Below, in pieces: positions 57,901-64,000 of a stretch of 64,000 nucleotides of DNA. Source of the DNA: Istiophorus platypterus (taxonomy: Eukaryota; Chordata; Actinopteri; Istiophoriformes; Istiophoridae). Below the pieces are notes generated by a model, which had not been told where the DNA came from, searched no databases, and saw only the letters and a program-made list of their open reading frames with translations. The first letter of the stretch is position 1. Each line of letters begins with the position of its first letter. The stretch is taken from assembly GCA_016859345.1 (NCBI GenBank), contig CM029129.1:11114946-11178945 (forward strand), written 5' to 3'. The position numbers were made by a program, and so were the translations under genes.

Positions 57901-60215
57901 CACTCAAGATGAAATATCATTTATGTTATTTCAGGGCAAGGACAGCTGAGGGAGTAGAATGAGGGGAAGAATGAGGAAAAAACCCTAACCTTTGATATTA
58001 TCAGTTATAAATTCAAGAGCTGGTTCACATGTGATAACCTGGAGAGCAGCAATTGACATTGTTACTATCGATAAAAGCGCATTGGGGTATAGCAGAAACA
58101 AGTATTTTCCCCCAGCATGTAGAGCCGACACAGCTTTTGTAAATGATGGCCTCCTTAGGTTGAAGCCAGAGTTGCCAGTCAGCCTCTGGTCTTGATTAAG
58201 AGGCTATTGTAGACCGGTAATAACAGTGAAGAATGAAAATGGAGTAATGTTAAGTGTTCAAAATCATACGGTTTGACTTTACATAGTTGTGTTAATTTGA
58301 CCAAAATTGCGTACAGAATAATGAGCTCCTAAAATGCAGACAGAAGCCCCTGAAGGTGATATTTATAATAAGCATTCACTATTAAACTTAAGATACCTGA
58401 GTAGTAGCTACATAAAGCAGGTTTTTGTCATTCTAACCTGTTCAGGTATATTTTGTACTTTCAGAAGTGCTGCATTACATTGCAAATCTAAGTATTTAAG
58501 CTCATCTATCGTTGTTACTGGTGTGACAGCATGAGAAACGGAAGCTGAAACTGCACTGTTAACCAAAATGTGCCCAGGCAGCATAATCAGTGCCCTTAGA
58601 GATATAAAACACAATATCACCCTGTCAGGATATACATAATGCAGTTACAGTGCTCAGAAGACGGGAACGCAATGAGGCACAAATCTACAACAGAGGACTT
58701 ATATGGAAAGTTTAGAGGTGGTAAGAATAGGAACCACTCTAAATGCTCTAGTTACTGTATCATTTTGAATGCACAATTTTATTTAAGTCCAAGTAGAGCT
58801 TGGTTAAAACGTCATACGGATACTGTCTGGCATTTTGGTTGTCATACAGTAATATCATGATGTATTTTATGTGTGTTTTCCTCATCCCAAAAGCTAAATT
58901 ACAGTTAAGTGTCCTAAATTGGGGAGCCTAATTGACCATGAAAGAACCAGTCTTTCCTAAAATATCATCACATTACTTTATATTGATGTACTGAACCACA
59001 ATGTGAATGGGTTTGATCATGTATACTGTCATATTAGTATTTTGAAAAAAAAAAAAAGAAAAAAAAAAAGGAAGAAGAAAATCACCAGCCCAACAACAGT
59101 CTGGGTCAATACTACACTATTCACAATAGAACTACAGTAAGCTTCCCTTACAATACATCAGTGTCGCTTTTAAATAAACACGTGCATACATGCAATTTCT
59201 TCGCCAAAACACCTGTGACATGAGAGAGGTCAGCCATTCAGCCTTGGCTGACTGTTAGCCTGATAAATACGCTTTATCTACATCATCTCAGCAGCATTGA
59301 ATGTTGAAAGATTGACCACGATAATGCAATGTCGATACTGAACACAAACCCCGTCTACAGTTATGTTAGTTGAAATGGTTTGATTAAACTTGCATCAGAT
59401 CTGTTACCAGAGACTTCTGACGGGGCTGATGAGGTCTTACGCTATCTTAGTTGCGGATCGCTCAATGAATCTTTCTCTTTCATACTAGATGTTACCCTCA
59501 GTGGCACAGGCATTCATCTTTTTTGAAGAAATATCCGAAAGACTCTCGCATGGGAGGCATGCGAGAGCCCTAGATGAAAGGTGGCTTGTGTGTGGGGAAA
59601 AATAAGAACAGAAAATCTGGTCAGCCATTGTAAATTGCATTTTAAGAGTTGGGGTTAAAAGAGCAGAGTCCTGTAAGCTTTATTTTCTCCTTCCTTATCA
59701 TGTCACATTACGGCGGATGGCAGATATATGTGGATGCAATTGATCAGTGAGTGGCATATCAGGCTGGGCGTGAATCAAGAGATTTTTAGCAGCTGTCTGG
59801 CCGTCCATCCATCACACTGATCTCTGCTGTGCCTGAACAGGGCCTGTCACACTTAAATGGCCAACTGACTGCAGCATGGGGGATGGTGTGGTAAACACTG
59901 GGACAGTCATTTATTTCAATTCACTCTGTGTCTGCAGGCGTCTCTCATGGGGAACAGATTTGTGCTAATTCGTTATAGTATGCATCGGAAATCTCATCTA
60001 ATGCTGCACTGCAAAATCAATCTTATCCTTGCCCGAGGCTGCCTCATCCATAAAGGCGTTTGTCTCGTGTGTCCTACCTGTGTGAAGAGGTTCCATGCCA
60101 TATCAATGTCAGCATTCATTGGGTCTTAGTGGAGCTTTCTGATCCTGGCCAAGAAGCTGCTACCCAAGATTAACCCAGGCTGTTCTGTTGCATGGCCGTT
60201 GAAGAGGAGATGTGT

Positions 60216-60328
60216 ATACGTGTGTGTGTGTGTGTGAGTGTGTGTGTGAGTGTGTGTGTGTCTGTGTGTCTGTGTGTCTGTGTGTCTGTGTGTCTGTGTC
60301 TGACTCTGTGTCTGTGTGTGTGTGTGAA
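60216..60328 (+). repeat. (GT)n with GAGTGT and CTGTGTGT variants
   Basis: Compound microsatellite of GT units interrupted regularly by GA and CT. His-Thr frames on the minus strand are artefacts. Confidence 0.95.
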
Positions 60329-61309
60329 ATGAAAAGAATCAGAGAGTAGGATGCTTGCTTGCTCCCACTCTCCGTTTTGTCTGGTGGCATCCTCCTCAGG
60401 ATGAGATGTGACAGGACTGGATGATCTAATCATGGCTGTCATAGCATAGCTGCTTATTAACTGAGATTTCAAGGGCAAACATTTCCATCATTAGCAGTAT
60501 ACTGTATAAATGGACAAGCTCTATGTGCAAGTTCAGTGCTAAATGATGGCTGCTGGTAATGTCACTGAAGCACAGGAGGGACTAGTTGTCTTTAATTTTT
60601 TGTGCATATATTTGTCTGTATGAGGAGCTAATTTATATGACATGCATTGTTACATATTGTTCTACCACAGGACCAAATCTCAGTGGCAATTTAAGTCTTC
60701 CTTCAGAGTTGAGAAGGAAGGAACTGTCATTTATAGTAAACAACACTTGGATTGCTTTGATGATGGTTAAATTCTAGGGTATTTGCATATTCAGAGTCCT
60801 GAAGAGGCAATCCGAAAGATGTGCAAATTTATAAAGTTTCTCAGTAACAGAAGGACTTCATTGATCTTTGATATATTTACTGTAAGTGTTAAGTCCCCGA
60901 CAGTGTATTTTCTCTTCATAGCTTTTGGATCAGTGTATGTTTTGACAGTTAGAATTTAAGAAAACAAACTACATCTTAACATCTATTAGATTGTGTGTGT
61001 ATATGTGTGTGCGTTTTTGTGTGTGTATGCGCGTAGTTACTTGAGCTGTTCTTTCAGAAGTTTCAGGGATCTCCCAAAAGTGAGCTAAAGCACACCAGTG
61101 TCAACCGACTTAACGCAATGCTCTAAATAACTCGGTTTCCATTTTCTCAGGTTGTTTGCGGCATTGTACCTCTGCCACATGTTAAATAAGACTGTGAGCA
61201 TATTTGTAATAATTAAAACCATCTATGAACAAGAATAGAATCTATTTTTTTAAATCATTGATGATAGAAGTGAACTGGGCTGTCCCATATCGGTAATGCT
61301 GTGGCTTTA

Positions 61310-61665
61310 TAGAAATTACAGTTGGTTGGTCAATTAATGGATTAGTTGATCAAAATTAAATTAATTGGAAACTAGGTCAATGAGCTGAAAAAACAAAAAA
61401 TTGTTTTAGTCATTTTTCAAAAACATTGCTAACATAACATAACAGATAGCTGCAGGTTCTCAGGTGTGGAACTTGCTTCTGCTTGCTTAGGAATTTTTTG
61501 GATTGTTGGTCAGAAAAAACAAGGCATTTGATATAATCACCTTTCACTAGTATATTGTGATGGAAATTTTCAATTTTTCTTCTTTTATTGACCAAACAAT
61601 ACATGGATTAGTCAAAACAATAATTGGCAGATTAATTAATAATGAAATTAGAAAATTGGGGGTGT
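61310..61665. repeat. AT-rich interspersed element, copy 2
   Basis: Same family as 6829-7179. Recognisable units: 'gtcaattaatggattagttga' near the left, 'ttttttggattgttggtcagaa', 'aaacaaggcatttgatataatcacc', 'attgaccaaacaatacatggatt' and 'ggcagattaattaataatgaaa' at the right. Both ends are eroded and the typical 'ttgcagccct' terminus is lost. Confidence 0.6.
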
Positions 61666-64000
61666 CAGTAGCTTTGTTTCTTGGTGGGTAATGAGCATTA
61701 CAGCCCTGTGTGGTTGCTGTGACATTTACTGAATACAGTAAGGGAGGAAATGTATGCTCACAAGTTTGACAAAGAGGACCAACCATAATCTTCAACATTA
61801 GGCTACATTCAGACCATTTTTTTCTCTGCATGATAATCCTCTCGACAATTTGAATGAATCCAGTCTGGCAGCAAAGCAGAGGTGCCACCGCAGACAGGAC
61901 TTGCAAAAAATATGGGGTCATCAGGCAAAAAAAAGGGGGACCTTGGTATAACTTTTGCCCCCAGGTAATGTCATCCAGCAATACACAGGCCAGTTGCTGT
62001 ATTTCTACCATTTACCTCACATTTTAATTAACTGCCACTATGATGAAATAATCAATATTTTTGAGAGGTTTAAAATGAGGGCTCACAGTATCCTAAACCT
62101 TAGTGCAGTTTTTTGGGGGGGGTTGTCTGGGACCAAGGAGTCAGGCAATGAAGATACAGGACTGATGATGTAAACAGGGTTATGTTCACCAAAAAAATAC
62201 AAACTTTACAAACCAAGAAAATAATGACGAGGTCTATAAGAGAGTTTAACAAAATATAACTACTAACAACAACAAGAAGGACAAGAAAACGTGACATTAA
62301 CTGAACAAACTGACCTGAGACAATGACACACAGGAGAACATATAAACTAACAAACCCCCCCATAACTTGGCAGCGCATGGTTCGGCCTAATGAGCCAGCT
62401 CCAGCAGGATGTAAGAGTCCTCAGCTCTTGGCCATGCCCTTTTGCTCAAGCAGGAAGTGACCACCCCCAACAACCAAGGTAACTCGAAAAGAAAGAAAGA
62501 AATGATCTTTATCTCTTCTTTCTGTATGTTGTCATACCATGCAACATGATATGTGCAACCCTACACTGTTTAGAATATGTGCACTCCATGTAAAACACTG
62601 TAAGGTTAAAGATAAATAAATAAATTCCAAATCAAACAAACAGGGTCATGACAGTCGTTTGGGCGTGGGGGTGTGGTTCACTTGAGCTGAACCTGTGCAT
62701 GTAGCAGACTAATGAGGTGAATTAGGATGACATTACCTTGTGTGGCTGTGGCCATTGCAGGCTTCTAAGGAGCCTGCAAATTCACAAGTCTTTTACTTAA
62801 ACTACCTAAAGCAACACAGCCCCATTAATGCAACCCCTTTGCATGGCTTCAAAACAGGGCTGATTTTGGACTGAACACTTGCTTAGACAGGAAACATTTT
62901 TGGAGAGAATCGACACTGGATCATCAGAATATCAAATGCATTCACGAAGCTAACAGATTCTCCTACTAATTTCTACTTTAGCTTACCTGTATGACACTAA
63001 CGGCATCTGACTAAATGGTGCTCAGCACCACCCTCTGCTTGTCCACACACATCATTCATGTCATTATGTACTGAAACAGGGTAGAGTGGGTGGCAAGCGG
63101 AACATTTCTTTTCAGTCAATGTTTTCAAAAAATTTAGCTAAGACATTTAGTTCTGGTCAGTGGTGATCATGTTCTGTATGTAAGCATTTTTTTTCCCCAA
63201 GCAATGAAGGATGAGTGAATAAAGCAAATGTTGACAGTAGATACTGTAAGCCATGGGTAAATTCCATCTAATGAGGTTTGGTAGACTTTGTCTATCGGCT
63301 AAGGGCCAGAGAGCCACAATTCAAACTCCATCCCTGAGTGTGATAAGGTTGGTGCTCAGATCCTGCTGTACTGGACAGAGACATTGATTATAGCCGGTTC
63401 ATAATGCAGTGTGCAAATGTATGACCTGGGTGATGCCTGTTGTCTTGTCATTTAAATCTTTATATTTTTTTTTCCCAATCAAATTACATCTCTGAACAAA
63501 AAGCATTCAAATGGTATGACGGTTAAAGCTATGGAGTAAACAGATGTGTGTGCATTTTATCCTTTCTTACACCCACAGTACATTCCCATTTACTTAATGA
63601 GGGTAATGTGCACACTACCATGTTTATGCTTGTAGCTAGTGTTACATCGTTAGCTACCTAATTACCTGGCTTGCTGGTTTGTGAAAATGTAAGCTGTTAC
63701 AGCACCCTGTGCACTGAGAAAATGGAAGCCTCTGTTCTGCTGACATGCTCTCACTGTATGGCCCACATACCGTTCCAGCCAGTAAACGGACACTTTAAGT
63801 TGGCTGCTCAGCCTGAGCCTGGTTTAAGCCATGGCACCATATTTACCGCACTTAAATGTACATTTGTAGTAAGAGCACTGTTTTTTTTTGTTTGCCTGTA
63901 AGAACTCTCTCAGCGAGACTTTGAAATTGGCAGTTTGTGAAGAAAAATTATAGGCACACACACATACCCCAGCAGCATCACCATCACAGCTAACGTTACA

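Larger units (their letters stand above)
54345..64000. other. large gene-free stretch (probable first intron) to window end
   Basis: No coding exon was recognised. Contains the GCTGAT repeat, AT repeat, a (GT)n/(GTCT)n block and one AT-rich inverted-repeat element. A 154-codon minus-strand frame (61547-62011) has no recognisable domain and partly overlaps the repeat. Confidence 0.6.

Noticed and set aside
61547..62011. 154-codon open frame on the minus strand
   Set aside because: No recognisable domain, composition typical of translated non-coding AT-rich DNA, and part of it lies over an interspersed repeat.
63290..63350. Possible tRNA-like B box (ATTCAAACTCC) suggesting a tRNA-derived SINE or tRNA
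   Set aside because: No convincing A box or acceptor stem at the right spacing could be found.
1..64000. Prokaryotic-type features: operons, CRISPR arrays, Shine-Dalgarno sites, insertion sequences
   Set aside because: The window is intron-containing vertebrate DNA; none of these is present.

Overview
This window is vertebrate, almost certainly teleost, nuclear DNA. It is AT-rich, its genes are split into short exons with GT-AG introns, and it carries several decayed interspersed repeats of kinds familiar from ray-finned fish genomes. Three protein-coding genes can be rebuilt exon by exon in consistent reading frame. A fourth locus shows only a promoter and a probable first exon.

Layout. 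(1) 1-22400, plus strand: the 3' two thirds of neuregulin 2 (nrg2). It begins in an intron and continues with the shared EGF exon (5988-6087), alternative alpha (9419-9489) and beta (9894-9952) EGF-tail exons, a 24-nt microexon (13352-13375), the transmembrane exon (15098-15200) and four cytoplasmic-tail exons ending at 19860. A long 3' UTR follows. The 5' exons (N-terminus, Ig domain) lie outside the window. (2) 24560-28478, minus strand: a complete 10-coding-exon organic anion transporter of the SLC22A6/SLC22A8 (OAT1/OAT3) type, 552 aa, tail to tail with nrg2. (3) 33545-44690, minus strand: a complete muscle-type glycogen phosphorylase (pygm), 20 coding exons, 842 aa, with a 3' poly(A) signal and a compact promoter. 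(4) 53530-54420, plus strand: a GC/CpG-rich promoter (inverted CCAAT, TATA-like box) and a probable first exon ending at 54344. The rest, to 64000, looks like a large first intron or intergenic DNA.

How the genes relate. They are functionally unrelated: an ErbB ligand precursor, a solute exchanger and a glycogen-degrading enzyme. Their adjacency joins homologues of human 5q31 (NRG2) and 11q12-q13 (SLC22A6, PYGM), which fits rearranged fish synteny.

Most interesting signal. The nrg2 EGF-domain splicing cassette carries its own apparent control architecture. A roughly 175-nt pyrimidine tract lies just upstream of the beta exon and four TGCATG (Rbfox-type) hexamers lie within 345 nt downstream of it. 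A long TG repeat plus T tract lies against the acceptor of the shared EGF exon, and a phase-compatible microexon sits 3.4 kb further on. The beta half of the EGF domain reads like neuregulin 1 beta, although the rest of the protein is neuregulin 2.

Mobile DNA: a deleted Tc1/mariner-like element with DD38E spacing (49433-49920), an L2/CR1-like LINE fragment (8785-9045), a nested repeat pair in pygm intron 1, two copies of one AT-rich inverted-repeat family, three other decayed teleost repeats, and many microsatellites. All family names rest on recognition from memory; no searches were run.
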